Assembly (NCBI RefSeq): GCF_008330225.1
Contig: NZ_CP042466.1
Coordinates: 3,342,001-3,406,000 of the forward strand
Reading direction: 5' to 3'
Source: Geobacter sp. FeAm09
GTDB taxonomy: Bacteria > Desulfobacterota > Desulfuromonadia > Geobacterales > Pseudopelobacteraceae
Length of the DNA: 64,000 nt
Shown here: positions 34,595 to 43,070 of the stretch, one piece after another
Layout: each line of letters begins with the position of its first letter
Numbering within the stretch: the first letter of the stretch is position 1
The notes under the pieces: generated by a model
Databases searched by the model: none
Told to the model about the DNA's origin: nothing
The model's input: only the letters and a program-made list of their open reading frames with translations
Program-made: the position numbers and the translations under genes

Positions 34595-37453
34595 ATGACT
34601 TCCGTATCCCCCCCTATGCCCGCCGCAGCCGCCGGAAAATACTTCACCGCCGCCGACTACTACACCAAGGACCCGGGCGTGTGGTTCGGGAAGGGTGCCG
34701 CCGCCCTTGGCCTGGAAGGCAAGGAGATCACCAAGGAGGACTTCACCGCAATTGCTCAAGGCAAAACCCCTGACGGCCGCGTCCTGGTCCGCGACAGCAC
34801 GCACCAAGACGCTGAGCACCGCGCCTGCATCGATCTCACCTTTGCCCCCGACAAGAGCGTGTCCGTGCTGGCTCTCGGCGACGAGCGCATCCAGGACGCA
34901 ATGATGGAGAGCGCGAAACATGTGATGGGCTTGCTGGAACGGGAGTTTGCCCAGATCCGGATCTACGACGAAAACGGCAACCGCGTCGCGATAGATACCG
35001 GTAACATCGTTGCCGGCCTGATCCAGCACATGACCAATCGCGACGGAGACCTCCACTACCATATTCACGCCGCGCTCATGAACATGAGCATGAAACCCGG
35101 TGAAACCGAGCAATGGCGGGCATTGCACAACGACGTGGTTTATAAAAACCAAATGTATCTCGGCGTCAGCTTCAACAGTGATTTTTCCAAGCGCCTGTCA
35201 GAACTTGGCTATCAGATCAATATCACAGACCCCCGCACCGGTTCATTCGAGATCGTTGGCGTCAACAAAGAGTTGACCGCCGATTTTTCGCACCGGCGGG
35301 AAGAGATCGAAGCAAAGGTCGCAGAATATAACGCCGCCGGATTGTATCAGAATGTGAACAGCGCTGAACGTCATCAGATGGCTTGCAACGAGACGAAGAG
35401 TCAGAAGCAGGAAACCACTGCGGAGGCGCTCTTCGCAGACTGGGAGCAGCGCTTCACTGAGCACGGCACGACAGTCAGGGGCGAGGTTGACAACGCACTC
35501 CGGGAAGGTATGGAGCGGCAAGGCCCCATGTTGCCCGCATCGGAATATATCCGCCTGGCAGCGGCTTCCCTCGAACAGAACGAGAGCGCCTACACTACTC
35601 AATCTATTCTCCACACCGCCGAGCGCCTGTGCATCGGCCAGCATGGCCCCGACGACCTCCGCGCAGCGATCGCGGCGGCCCAGGTGGACGGTACGCTGAT
35701 GAGGATCAACGACAAGGACGGGGAGAAGGCGCAGTGGGCGACCCCGCAGATGATCGAGACCGAGAAACGGATATACGATCGCATCCGCGACACCGCCCAG
35801 GCCCGCGAACAGATTATGGATTACGCGGCCGCGACGCAGCTTGTCGCAGACCGCCAAAGCGCCCGGGCGGCCAACGGGGAGAAGACCCTGTCAGAAAATC
35901 AGCAAGATTTCGTCGCCCGGGCTCTGTCGAGCACTGCAAGCGTCGTGCTGGTTCAGGGGTACTCCGGCGCCGGCAAAACGTTCGCAGCGAAGGAGCTTGC
36001 CGACATCCTCCGCGATCAGCACGGCTTCACAATCCGCGCCTTCGGCCCGACCGCCGCTGCAAAGAGTGAGTTGGGTAAATCCCTCGGGGTCGAAGCGCAG
36101 ACCATCGACAAGTTTCTTCTGCAGCCCCCATCCCCCGGGGAGTACAACACCGGCCGAGAGGCGTGGTTTGTCGATGAGACCTCCATGGTCGGGAGCTACA
36201 AATTCGCCCGCCTCGTCGAACAAGCAGCCGCCGCCGGCGCCGTGGTCTACCCGATCGGCGACCGCAATCAGCTCCAAGCCGTCGAAGCCGGGCGGCTATT
36301 CGACGAGCTTCAGCAACAAGGCGTCACCGAGACCCTCTACCTGTCGGACATCCAGCGCCAGCGCGGCGACACCCCCGAGACCGCTTACATGCGCGAGGCG
36401 GCGGGCAAGATCCGGGACATCACGCAGGCCCGCGCTGCCCTCGAAATAGTGGAAGCACAGGGGCAGGTGCGAGAGATCGAGAGCAAGCCCGACCGCCTGA
36501 CGGTGATGGCGGCCGACTATGTGAGCCGGGACCCTTCAAAGACCATGCTCATCGTCCAGGGCAATGCGGAGCGCCATAGCCTGAACGCAGCGATCCACGA
36601 GGATCTGCACGCCCAGGGGCGTCTCGGGGAAGAAGAGTACAATTTGACTGTCCGGGAGAACAAGAGCCTCGACAGTGCACAGCGGCATTTCGCCGCTTCG
36701 TACCAAATCGGCGACATCATCATGAACAGCCAAAGCGGCGCAGGCATGGCGGCGGGCTATGAGGGCCGCGTGACCGGCGTCGACGCCGAGAATAACACAA
36801 TTACCCTCACGGGCAGAGACGGCAAGGAACGCATCATTGACCCCATGCAGGCCGCTGACCAGCTCACTGTCTGGCGCGAGCACCAGATCACCGCCAGCGT
36901 CGGCGACAAGATCGTGTTCCTGAAAAACGACGAGGGAGAGCGGGGCATCGGCAGTGTCAATGGGGACACGGCGGTCATTTCGCACATTGACGAAAACGGC
37001 TGGATCACCGCAGTCCGCGACCGGGACGGCGCCGAGCTTTCGTGGAATATCGGCCAGTATGCGAATTTCGACTTGGGGCATGCCCTGACCTCATACAAGT
37101 CTCAAGGGCAGAGCATCGAGCACGTCATTGTTTCCGCCGACTCGAAGATGGAGAACTACAACGATTTCTACGTGGCGCTGACTCGCGGGAAGGAGGGCGT
37201 GACGATCTACACCGATGACATTGAGCGGCTGAAAGACCGCATCGGCGAGGAGCAGGAGAAAACCAGCACTCTGCTGTTCAGCTTGGCGAATGAGGGCAGG
37301 GAACAGGCCCAGGATCTCAACCTCCCTACCACTCAGGATCTCGCTATCCGTGACCCTGACCGCAATATCGAGGATATCGCGATTACTGCCGAGCGGGTCT
37401 TTGAAGCTGACAAACCGGAGCGGGAGCACGAAGGAATGGGAATGTCTATCTAA
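34595..37453 (+). CDS. MobF relaxase-helicase (TrwC/TraI family)
   Basis: 952 residues, close to TrwC length. The N-terminal relaxase domain carries Tyr residues at 16 and 22-23 (YFTAADYYTKDPGVWFGKG) and the metal-binding HYHIHAAL (His 154, 156, 158). TrwC-like proteins usually have two Tyr pairs here; the first pair reads Tyr-Phe. The C-terminal SF1B helicase has Walker A GYSGAGKT near 456, Walker B VDETSMVG near 525 and the late motif LTSYKSQGQS near 832. It would nick oriT, stay covalently attached and unwind DNA for transfer. AAGGAGG precedes the start; it sits alone between two terminators. Confidence 0.95.
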   Translation: MTSVSPPMPAAAAGKYFTAADYYTKDPGVWFGKGAAALGLEGKEITKEDFTAIAQGKTPDGRVLVRDSTHQDAEHRACIDLTFAPDKSVSVLALGDERIQDAMMESAKHVMGLLEREFAQIRIYDENGNRVAIDTGNIVAGLIQHMTNRDGDLHYHIHAALMNMSMKPGETEQWRALHNDVVYKNQMYLGVSFNSDFSKRLSELGYQINITDPRTGSFEIVGVNKELTADFSHRREEIEAKVAEYNAAGLYQNVNSAERHQMACNETKSQKQETTAEALFADWEQRFTEHGTTVRGEVDNALREGMERQGPMLPASEYIRLAAASLEQNESAYTTQSILHTAERLCIGQHGPDDLRAAIAAAQVDGTLMRINDKDGEKAQWATPQMIETEKRIYDRIRDTAQAREQIMDYAAATQLVADRQSARAANGEKTLSENQQDFVARALSSTASVVLVQGYSGAGKTFAAKELADILRDQHGFTIRAFGPTAAAKSELGKSLGVEAQTIDKFLLQPPSPGEYNTGREAWFVDETSMVGSYKFARLVEQAAAAGAVVYPIGDRNQLQAVEAGRLFDELQQQGVTETLYLSDIQRQRGDTPETAYMREAAGKIRDITQARAALEIVEAQGQVREIESKPDRLTVMAADYVSRDPSKTMLIVQGNAERHSLNAAIHEDLHAQGRLGEEEYNLTVRENKSLDSAQRHFAASYQIGDIIMNSQSGAGMAAGYEGRVTGVDAENNTITLTGRDGKERIIDPMQAADQLTVWREHQITASVGDKIVFLKNDEGERGIGSVNGDTAVISHIDENGWITAVRDRDGAELSWNIGQYANFDLGHALTSYKSQGQSIEHVIVSADSKMENYNDFYVALTRGKEGVTIYTDDIERLKDRIGEEQEKTSTLLFSLANEGREQAQDLNLPTTQDLAIRDPDRNIEDIAITAERVFEADKPEREHEGMGMSI

Positions 37454-37518
37454 TTCTTTCAGCGACGCCCCGCTCCTCGCCAGCCAGTGCCGGCGAAAGG
37501 CGGCGCTTGCGGTACTTG

Positions 37519-37550
37519 AACCCCCTTGCTCTCCGGCAAAGGGGTTTTTT
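37519..37550 (+). terminator. Terminator of the relaxase gene
   Basis: 11-bp stem with one mismatch (37519-37529 / 37536-37546) running into six T. Confidence 0.85.
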
Positions 37551-37582
37551 CATTTTCTTGCCTGAAAAATTTTCCATCCCCC

Positions 37583-37612
37583 CTTTGGTTTTACCCCGCA
37601 AACCCGCTTTCT
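37583..37612 (+). promoter_or_regulatory. Island promoter, copy d
   Basis: CTTTGGTTTT (37583-37592), 11 bases, CCGCTTTCT (37604-37612); ends 50 bases before ATG 37663. Confidence 0.7.
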
Positions 37613-37662
37613 TATGTATCGGTTCAATTCCAGAACCACTACGTCAACAGAGGAGAAACGCC

Positions 37663-37842
37663 ATGCAGAAAACCGCAATAATCATCAAGACCGTCTTAGC
37701 TGCCTTAGCCATCTCAACCGTTGTCCTGGCCGGATGGTGGAAAGTGTCAAAGCCAAAGCCTCTGGCAATGGCCGACGGCAAGACTGCGGTGGCCAATATC
37801 ACCGTGATCGCGGGTGGTCCCGAAAAATCCGGAAAGGAGTGA
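37663..37842 (+). CDS. Small single-helix membrane protein
   Basis: 59 residues from ATG 37663 (AGAGGAG upstream). One N-terminal hydrophobic helix (AIIIKTVLAALAISTVVLAGWW) is followed by a short polar tail. It could be an anchored peptide or a lipid-free exported product. No family recognised. It is followed 3 bases later by the next gene. Confidence 0.55.
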   Translation: MQKTAIIIKTVLAALAISTVVLAGWWKVSKPKPLAMADGKTAVANITVIAGGPEKSGKE

Positions 37843-37845
37843 GCT

Positions 37846-38178
37846 ATGAGTGCTCACAAAAACCGATCCCCCGGGGGCCTGAATCCCCTGGCGCTGGTGC
37901 GGGAACACAGCCACATCCTCGGCCAAGTGCTCGAAGAGACGCTCAGAGACCTGGCGATGGCTGGGCGGCCCACCTCGCCGGCGGAAATCCGCCAGACGGT
38001 CGATGAGCGATATGGTCCCGCACTGGCGTACCTGATCGCCGAAAGCCTGGCGTGCCCGCTTCTCCGGCAATCCGTTGAAACCGCCGCAGCTATACGACCT
38101 TACCCGCACCGTCAACAGGCTTTTCCCCACGGCTTTCCCCATGGCCTGTTGACACGCCGCTTTGGTTTTTGGTCGTAA
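37846..38178 (+). CDS. Hypothetical soluble helical protein
   Basis: 110 residues. Helical N-terminal two thirds (ALVREHSHILGQVLEETLRDLA, SPAEIRQTVDERYGPALAYLI) and a His/Pro-rich end. The last codons overlap the -35 block of promoter copy e, so the C-terminus is constrained by that promoter. AAAGGAG precedes the start. No family recognised. Confidence 0.55.
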   Translation: MSAHKNRSPGGLNPLALVREHSHILGQVLEETLRDLAMAGRPTSPAEIRQTVDERYGPALAYLIAESLACPLLRQSVETAAAIRPYPHRQQAFPHGFPHGLLTRRFGFWS

Positions 38179-38189
38179 CCCCGCTATCT
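38160..38189 (+). promoter_or_regulatory. Island promoter, copy e
   Basis: CTTTGGTTTT (38160-38169), 11 bases, CCGCTATCT (38181-38189); ends 39 bases before ATG 38229. It overlaps the end of the preceding gene. Confidence 0.7.
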
Positions 38190-38228
38190 GAGTCAGTAGT
38201 AGAAAATCCACGAGAAAGGAGACCCGCC

Positions 38229-38306
38229 ATGATCATCGGACTGATCCTGGGCTTAATTGCCCTCGGCAACGCCACCGCAGCGGTCGTCACCGTTGCCGCC
38301 ATGTAA
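38229..38306 (+). CDS. 25-residue hydrophobic peptide
   Basis: A tiny frame (MIIGLILGLIALGNATAAVV...) with AAAGGAG 8 bases upstream and promoter copy e ahead of it. It is almost entirely hydrophobic and would insert in the membrane. It resembles small membrane peptides or type I toxins in form only. It may also act as a leader for the secreted-protein genes that follow. Confidence 0.5.
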   Translation: MIIGLILGLIALGNATAAVVTVAAM

Positions 38307-38369
38307 CTCCGCGCCTTCGGCGCACATCACCCCCGCCCCGGCACAGCGGCCGGGGCGGAAGGAGGAACT

Positions 38370-39431
38370 ATGAAACAGAGGGTTTTCGTAACAATAGTGC
38401 TGGTGATGCTGGCCATCAGCGGGACCGGGAGTGCCTATGCCGGGGGGCTTGTGAATAGGCTGCTGACGCCCGATCCTAATTCACCGGCTGCGCAGATGAA
38501 CGAACGCAACAGGAAGGCTGCGGCCGACCTCCGTTATAGTCCGGATCTCATGGCACTTGGCAAAGCGCAGTTCGCCGCCAGGGAGTCTATGCAGAAAGCC
38601 GGCGTCCTGGGACTCGAAGAGACCTGGAAGGTCTTTGCCACTGCGCTAAGCTACCCTGTTTCGGATTCGGTCAAAGCTGCCTGCAAACAGGGGGCGGCTG
38701 ACCCCAGGACGCACATCGACTGCACGACCGGTGATGGCACTTACGATGCCCGCCTCGACGACAAAAATGAATATTCGAGAAAGCCGCAAAAGTACGGCTA
38801 CGTCTACAAGGTCGAGGGCGGCGTGCCGGTGGGAATTACGTACGACCTTGGCGCAGAGGTAGTTATCCATCGCAATGCAATCCCCTATGCCTACGAATTG
38901 CGGCCCGACCGGCAAGAGGATGGATACGGGCTCAACAACAACTCTTCGTTTCGCAAGATAACGACCTGCACGACAAGCTTCGAGCAAAGCGGCAATCCCG
39001 AGTCCTTGGTCGTCGATCAAGCCATCGTTCGGGTATCTTGCGGAGATAACTGGATCACCGCGATCCTTGGCCATACTCAAGAAGATACCCGGATCACCGC
39101 CCTTGCCGCCCCGGGCATCTACAAAGACGGCGTTCTCACGATTTCCGGGGTCTCCCGAAAAATCGGCAAAGACGACCTACTCGCGGCTCTCACCGCACAC
39201 TATAACTCTGTTCAGTCCGCAGACATTCACGGCGTCATGCTGCATCAATACCTCCGAGGCGTGCTGAGCTATCCGAACACCCAGGAGGCGGCTTTCGTCG
39301 TTGCCATCGGCTACCAGCGACAGAATGCTGTTGCTTCGGCTGCCGATGCCGCGAAGGAAGAGGCGGAGCGTGCCGAGTTCGAGCGCCTGCAACAGAAATT
39401 CCAGGGCGCGAAGCCGTCCAAACTGCAATAG
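38370..39431 (+). CDS. Secreted protein of the island operons, unknown (paralog pair member 1)
   Basis: 353 residues. Signal peptide KQRVFVTIVLVMLAISGTGSAYAGG. The mature part has two cysteine blocks (AACKQGAADPRTHIDCTTGDG and TTCTTSF...VRVSCGDNW). The C-terminal region (LRGVLSYPNTQEAAFVVAIGY then a charged helix) matches the same region of the next protein (AKGLLSDPGTQEGFLSYTRN), so the two are related. GGAGGAA precedes the start. Likely periplasmic or extracellular; function unknown. Confidence 0.65.
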   Translation: MKQRVFVTIVLVMLAISGTGSAYAGGLVNRLLTPDPNSPAAQMNERNRKAAADLRYSPDLMALGKAQFAARESMQKAGVLGLEETWKVFATALSYPVSDSVKAACKQGAADPRTHIDCTTGDGTYDARLDDKNEYSRKPQKYGYVYKVEGGVPVGITYDLGAEVVIHRNAIPYAYELRPDRQEDGYGLNNNSSFRKITTCTTSFEQSGNPESLVVDQAIVRVSCGDNWITAILGHTQEDTRITALAAPGIYKDGVLTISGVSRKIGKDDLLAALTAHYNSVQSADIHGVMLHQYLRGVLSYPNTQEAAFVVAIGYQRQNAVASAADAAKEEAERAEFERLQQKFQGAKPSKLQ

Positions 39432-39439
39432 GAGGGGCT

Positions 39440-40291
39440 ATGAGACAAATGATTATCGTTGCGATCCTGTTGGTCGCCGCCCTCTCCACCCACGCCCTGG
39501 CCGCCCGGCCGGGGCAGGGGTGGGGCAAGTCGGAAGACGAATTTCGCAGTGCGCTTCGCGACGGCGATGACCTCAAAAGTAATATAAGGAACATGTGCAA
39601 CGGCTTCGGCAGGCCGTATGGTAACAGCAACATATGGGGTGGTCATTACACCGGCGAGGGCGGCGATCTCACGTTAGGAGGAGGCGATTTGGGTCCTAGC
39701 ATGCATATAGCTGTTAGGGATAATCTCCTCCAACAAGCCGATCAGCGGGCAATGGGACTCGCGGGCTGGCGCGGAAGCTGCGTGGCCGCAACCGGAGATT
39801 ACGCCCCCGGCGCTCTGACAGCACATATCATTGCTGATCGGGTAGCATCAGTCGATAGCAGGGACGGAAAGTACACGATCACGATAATGCCAGCCGAAAC
39901 GGGCGGGGGGACGGTTTTCCGCGTGGTTTACATGGATCAGTTTTACCTCGTCGGTCAAACCGACCCCAACGCTCGATATTTGGCAATCACCGACGCCAGG
40001 TTGCCGATCGCCACATCAATCAACGAAACACTACAGCGTGGCAATAGTGCGATTGGGGTGAGCAATAGCCGCAGTTTGTACAACCTGATTCGTGATTACT
40101 ATACGGGAGTGGCGGAGCCGGATGGTGCCAGCGTTGTGGAATTTGCGAAAGGCTTGTTGAGCGACCCCGGAACCCAGGAAGGCTTCCTGAGCTACACCCG
40201 TAACCGTGCCGACGATGCCGCCATGACGCCTGCGGAGCGCGAGAAGCGCCGCTACGAGGAACTGCGGAGAAAATATGGAGATGGGCGATAG
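39440..40291 (+). CDS. Secreted protein of the island operons, unknown (paralog pair member 2)
   Basis: 283 residues, starting 8 bases after the previous stop with GGAGGGG. Signal peptide RQMIIVAILLVAALSTHALAARP. The mature part is Gly-rich early (GHYTGEGGDLTLGGGDLG) and ends in the GLLSDPGTQEGFLSY block plus a charged helix (PAEREKRRYEELRRKYGDG) shared with the preceding protein. Probably works with it in the envelope. No named family. Confidence 0.65.
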   Translation: MRQMIIVAILLVAALSTHALAARPGQGWGKSEDEFRSALRDGDDLKSNIRNMCNGFGRPYGNSNIWGGHYTGEGGDLTLGGGDLGPSMHIAVRDNLLQQADQRAMGLAGWRGSCVAATGDYAPGALTAHIIADRVASVDSRDGKYTITIMPAETGGGTVFRVVYMDQFYLVGQTDPNARYLAITDARLPIATSINETLQRGNSAIGVSNSRSLYNLIRDYYTGVAEPDGASVVEFAKGLLSDPGTQEGFLSYTRNRADDAAMTPAEREKRRYEELRRKYGDGR

Positions 40292-40295
40292 CCGC

Positions 40296-40325
40296 CTTTG
40301 GTTTTGCAGTCCTCCGCCGCTTTAT
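40296..40325 (+). promoter_or_regulatory. Island promoter, copy f
   Basis: CTTTGGTTTT (40296-40305), 11 bases, CCGCTTTAT (40317-40325); ends 41 bases before ATG 40367. Confidence 0.7.
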
Positions 40326-40366
40326 CAACCATGAAGTGAAGATTTCCCCTACAAAGGAGAGAATCC

Positions 40367-40873
40367 ATGAAAAGAGTAATTCTGATTGTCCTCGCCAGCC
40401 TGGCCGTATGCGGCTGCGCCACCGTATCGCCGTCCCCGGTCTGTGCCCCCTGGGCAGAGGTCAAGGCCCGCGCCGCTCAGGGTCTCTCCGTCAAAGAGGC
40501 TATCGATATGCTGCCGCCCGGCGACTACACCCCACACGATTCGCCCGTTCCCCTTGGCGTGTTGATGAGTCGCCTGGACAGTGCTGCCTACGATAGCTAC
40601 GATAAGCGCAAATCCAGCGACCATTCCATCTACCCGTTCGACACCTTCGGCTGGATCGTACAGCCAGACAGAGACGCTTGGCCAGCCAATCCTAATGCCC
40701 GCAGTTGCGGGTATGCCTACCTGCATATCGATTACAAGGGCCGCATCCACGATGTTTCTTGCTCCACCGTTTATCCCTGCGGCCCCCGGCCGGCGGGCAA
40801 CTGGACCAACAGACTGCCGCTCGTCTATCACAACCCCGGGCCGTCTTTCCTCTGGGAAAAGGGGGAGAAATAA
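40367..40873 (+). CDS. Lipoprotein, unknown function
   Basis: 168 residues with a lipobox (LASLAVCGCATV). The mature part has several cysteines (SCGYAYLHIDYKGRIHDVSC, VYPCGPRPAGNW), likely disulfide-bonded, and no known domain. AAAGGAG precedes ATG 40367. The stop codon overlaps the next start (TAATG), so translation is coupled. Opens the promoter-f operon. Confidence 0.65.
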   Translation: MKRVILIVLASLAVCGCATVSPSPVCAPWAEVKARAAQGLSVKEAIDMLPPGDYTPHDSPVPLGVLMSRLDSAAYDSYDKRKSSDHSIYPFDTFGWIVQPDRDAWPANPNARSCGYAYLHIDYKGRIHDVSCSTVYPCGPRPAGNWTNRLPLVYHNPGPSFLWEKGEK

Positions 40874-41763
40874 TGAGAGCCATCATTCTTGTCATTTTGC
40901 TGATTCTGTTTGCTGGCGCGGCATGGGCTGACCAGTGCGCCGAAAACTACCTCGGCGACCAGGCGGCGGTGGAAGCCCGCCTGAAGACGGCCGGCTACCG
41001 GCTCAAGGGCGTCAAGGCCGCCGACGCGGCTGGTACGGCACGAGCATACCACTGGACCAGGGAAAGCAAGGATCTCGTCGTCGTGGATCTTGTAGCGGGG
41101 TCCGGACAGATCAGGTCTGCTGATTGTGCCGCCGTTGCAGGCACGACCACTTCTGAGGGCTTGACGGTAGACTACAAGTACGCTCAGCAAGATAAGCTGA
41201 TGGAGCCGCTGAAACCGTACCTATCGGTTTTGGCGGAATTCATCCTCTACGACCTTCACGAGGTCACTGAGGTCGCAACGGCGGCCACCGCCGGCATCCC
41301 AGCCACTGCGTACCTAGATTCCGTGACACGTCAGGTGGACAGGCGGGGGTGGACAGTTCCGTTCGCGAAAGCCGCCGCAGAGGAATTCAGGCGGCGAGGG
41401 TATAAGGTCGGGACGAACTGGCAGGCGGGTCCCGACTCGATCACGATCGCGAAAGGCGGCGTGGCGATCACCTGGCGCGCAGACCAGGACCGCCAAGGGG
41501 TCGGGGTCGTCATTAAAATACAGCAGGTCACGGCGGGGAGGCAAACGTATGGGGTTTCGGCGGACCAGGTCGCCAAGACCAACGAACTGGCCAGCAACCC
41601 GCGCAACGGCAACGGCCCGGGCGCATTGTCGATCCGGTACGTGTCGATGGTGAGCGGCGAAACAGGGCCCGGCGGTAACTACTACCTCAAGGGGCAGGGG
41701 GTGACGACGGAAATTCAACTGACTGAGTTTCAACTAGCGGCCGCGTACGCTGCCAAGCACTGA
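40873..41763 (+). CDS. Secreted protein of the island operons, unknown
   Basis: 296 residues from ATG 40873, chosen for the signal peptide (RAIILVILLILFAGAAWADQ) and coupling to the previous gene. The mature protein looks like two alpha/beta modules, one near 20-100 (YLGDQAAVEARLKTAGYRL) and one near 165-230 (KAAAEEFRRRGYKVGTNWQ). No named family. A strong terminator follows, ending the operon. Confidence 0.65.
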   Translation: MRAIILVILLILFAGAAWADQCAENYLGDQAAVEARLKTAGYRLKGVKAADAAGTARAYHWTRESKDLVVVDLVAGSGQIRSADCAAVAGTTTSEGLTVDYKYAQQDKLMEPLKPYLSVLAEFILYDLHEVTEVATAATAGIPATAYLDSVTRQVDRRGWTVPFAKAAAEEFRRRGYKVGTNWQAGPDSITIAKGGVAITWRADQDRQGVGVVIKIQQVTAGRQTYGVSADQVAKTNELASNPRNGNGPGALSIRYVSMVSGETGPGGNYYLKGQGVTTEIQLTEFQLAAAYAAKH

Positions 41764-41779
41764 TCCCGCCCAAACCTCG

Positions 41780-41812
41780 GCCCCGGAATCCAGTTTCCGG
41801 GGCTATTTTTTT
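41780..41812 (+). terminator. Terminator of the promoter-f operon
   Basis: Perfect 9-bp stem GCCCCGGAA / TTCCGGGGC followed by TA and seven T. Confidence 0.9.
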
Positions 41813-41929
41813 GCACTGATTCAAACCGACCTACCACTATTAATGCTGCCACTAATTTCCCTTTCCTAATCTTTCAACTACAGATAAGATATCCGCGCTT
41901 CGTCGGCACCCAAAGATTAGGGAGGGAAC

Positions 41930-42361
41930 ATGAATAATCTGGGGTCATGCATGAAAAGCTTGTTCGTCACAATTGCCTTGTCGCTGCTGCCTGTCGTTGC
42001 TTTCGGTGCGGAACAATATTGGACCCAAATTGAGGCAGACCCGCCGTTGGAAAGCCCAAGCATGTATCTTGCCGACGTTATGAATGTTTCCAGCACCGTC
42101 AAAAGTGTGAAGCTCAAAGTCATCATAAAACCCGGCGATACCGTTACTCAGCTTCCCGCGCCTGTGCTCCTGCAGTACGTCCAGTTCGATTGTGCAAAAG
42201 AACAGGTCAGAATACTGGCGAGCAAAGAGTTTCAAGGTGAACCCATGTTGTACGGAGTAGTCTGCAGTCGGTATCTGGAGAGCCGGGCGGTTTATACTGA
42301 ACCTTGGCGCCCTGTTGATCGCGAACTTTTCCGGCATTTTTTCCGTGCCGTGTGTCAATGA
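41930..42361 (+). CDS. Secreted surface-adhesin-E-like protein
   Basis: 143 residues. A signal peptide (KSLFVTIALSLLPVVAFGAEQ) precedes a compact beta domain (YVQFDCAKEQVRILASKEF, YGVVCSRYLESRAVYTEPWRPV) whose two Cys probably pair. The pattern resembles the small surface-adhesin protein E-like family common in proteobacterial accessory DNA. GGGAGGG precedes the start. No island promoter motif is upstream. Confidence 0.6.
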   Translation: MNNLGSCMKSLFVTIALSLLPVVAFGAEQYWTQIEADPPLESPSMYLADVMNVSSTVKSVKLKVIIKPGDTVTQLPAPVLLQYVQFDCAKEQVRILASKEFQGEPMLYGVVCSRYLESRAVYTEPWRPVDRELFRHFFRAVCQ

Positions 42362-42391
42362 TAAACAAGGATAAAGCCGACCGCCCACAGG

Positions 42392-42461
42392 GTCCACAGT
42401 CTCAGCCCGCCGCGAAAGCCCGGCTTTCGCTTACGGCGGACTGGCCTATGGACTTGTGGAC
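42392..42461. repeat. Nested imperfect hairpin, about 70 bases
   Basis: Outer stem GTCCACA / TGTGGAC (42392-42398 / 42455-42461), middle CCGCC / GGCGG, inner CGAAAGCC / GGCTTTCG. No T-tract follows. The shape recalls folded recombination sites, but the integron attC core boxes are absent. Confidence 0.5.
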
Positions 42462-42485
42462 GGATTGAGCAACTGAGAGAATGAA

Positions 42486-43043
42486 ATGAACCCTGAACTT
42501 TTAAGTTTTATGGCACTGATTGTCGCTCTTACCTCTACGATCATCAATTACCTGATGCTGCACCATCAATATGACCCGGAGGTTATAGTTTACGCTTTAC
42601 CTGATCAACGGCGCCCTACAATTATCAATATAATTATTGAAAATATCGGCAAAGGTAGGGCAACCCATATTAGGTTTGAGTCGGACCATCCGATCCCCAA
42701 GCGAGCATTCGGTTTTGACGATGCAGAAACACCAGATGTGATGGATGATGGCCCGTTTATTCATGGGATTTCGGCTCTTGCTCCAGGCGAAAAAAGGACA
42801 ATTACATGGGGGCAGTACGGTGGATTGACGAAAGGTCTTAATAACAATATATTGGAAATTACAGCGATATACAAAAGTCATCCATCATTTCAGGTTACTC
42901 CTAAAAAGCACCTAACAACCTCAAATATTGACCTCAAATCGTTCGAAGGGACCGACGCTTCAGACAATAATTGGGACAAAAAGGCAGCAGAACAGCTTGA
43001 AGAAATTGCGAAGACATTGAAGAAACTTGCAGAACATCGATAA
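42486..43043 (+). CDS. Membrane-anchored protein with Ig-like domain, unknown
   Basis: 185 residues. One N-terminal helix (LLSFMALIVALTSTIINYLML) is followed by a beta-rich domain of about 100 residues (IINIIIENIGKGRATHIRF, APGEKRTITWGQYGG), typical of Ig-like envelope proteins of accessory regions, and a charged helical tail. No named function. AT-rich compared with its neighbours. Confidence 0.6.
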   Translation: MNPELLSFMALIVALTSTIINYLMLHHQYDPEVIVYALPDQRRPTIINIIIENIGKGRATHIRFESDHPIPKRAFGFDDAETPDVMDDGPFIHGISALAPGEKRTITWGQYGGLTKGLNNNILEITAIYKSHPSFQVTPKKHLTTSNIDLKSFEGTDASDNNWDKKAAEQLEEIAKTLKKLAEHR

Positions 43044-43070
43044 AGCTTTTCTTTTATTGCTCTGTCTTTC

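Noticed and set aside
42392-42461. Integron attC-like folded site
   Set aside because: The nested hairpin is real, but the attC core boxes and an integron integrase are absent.
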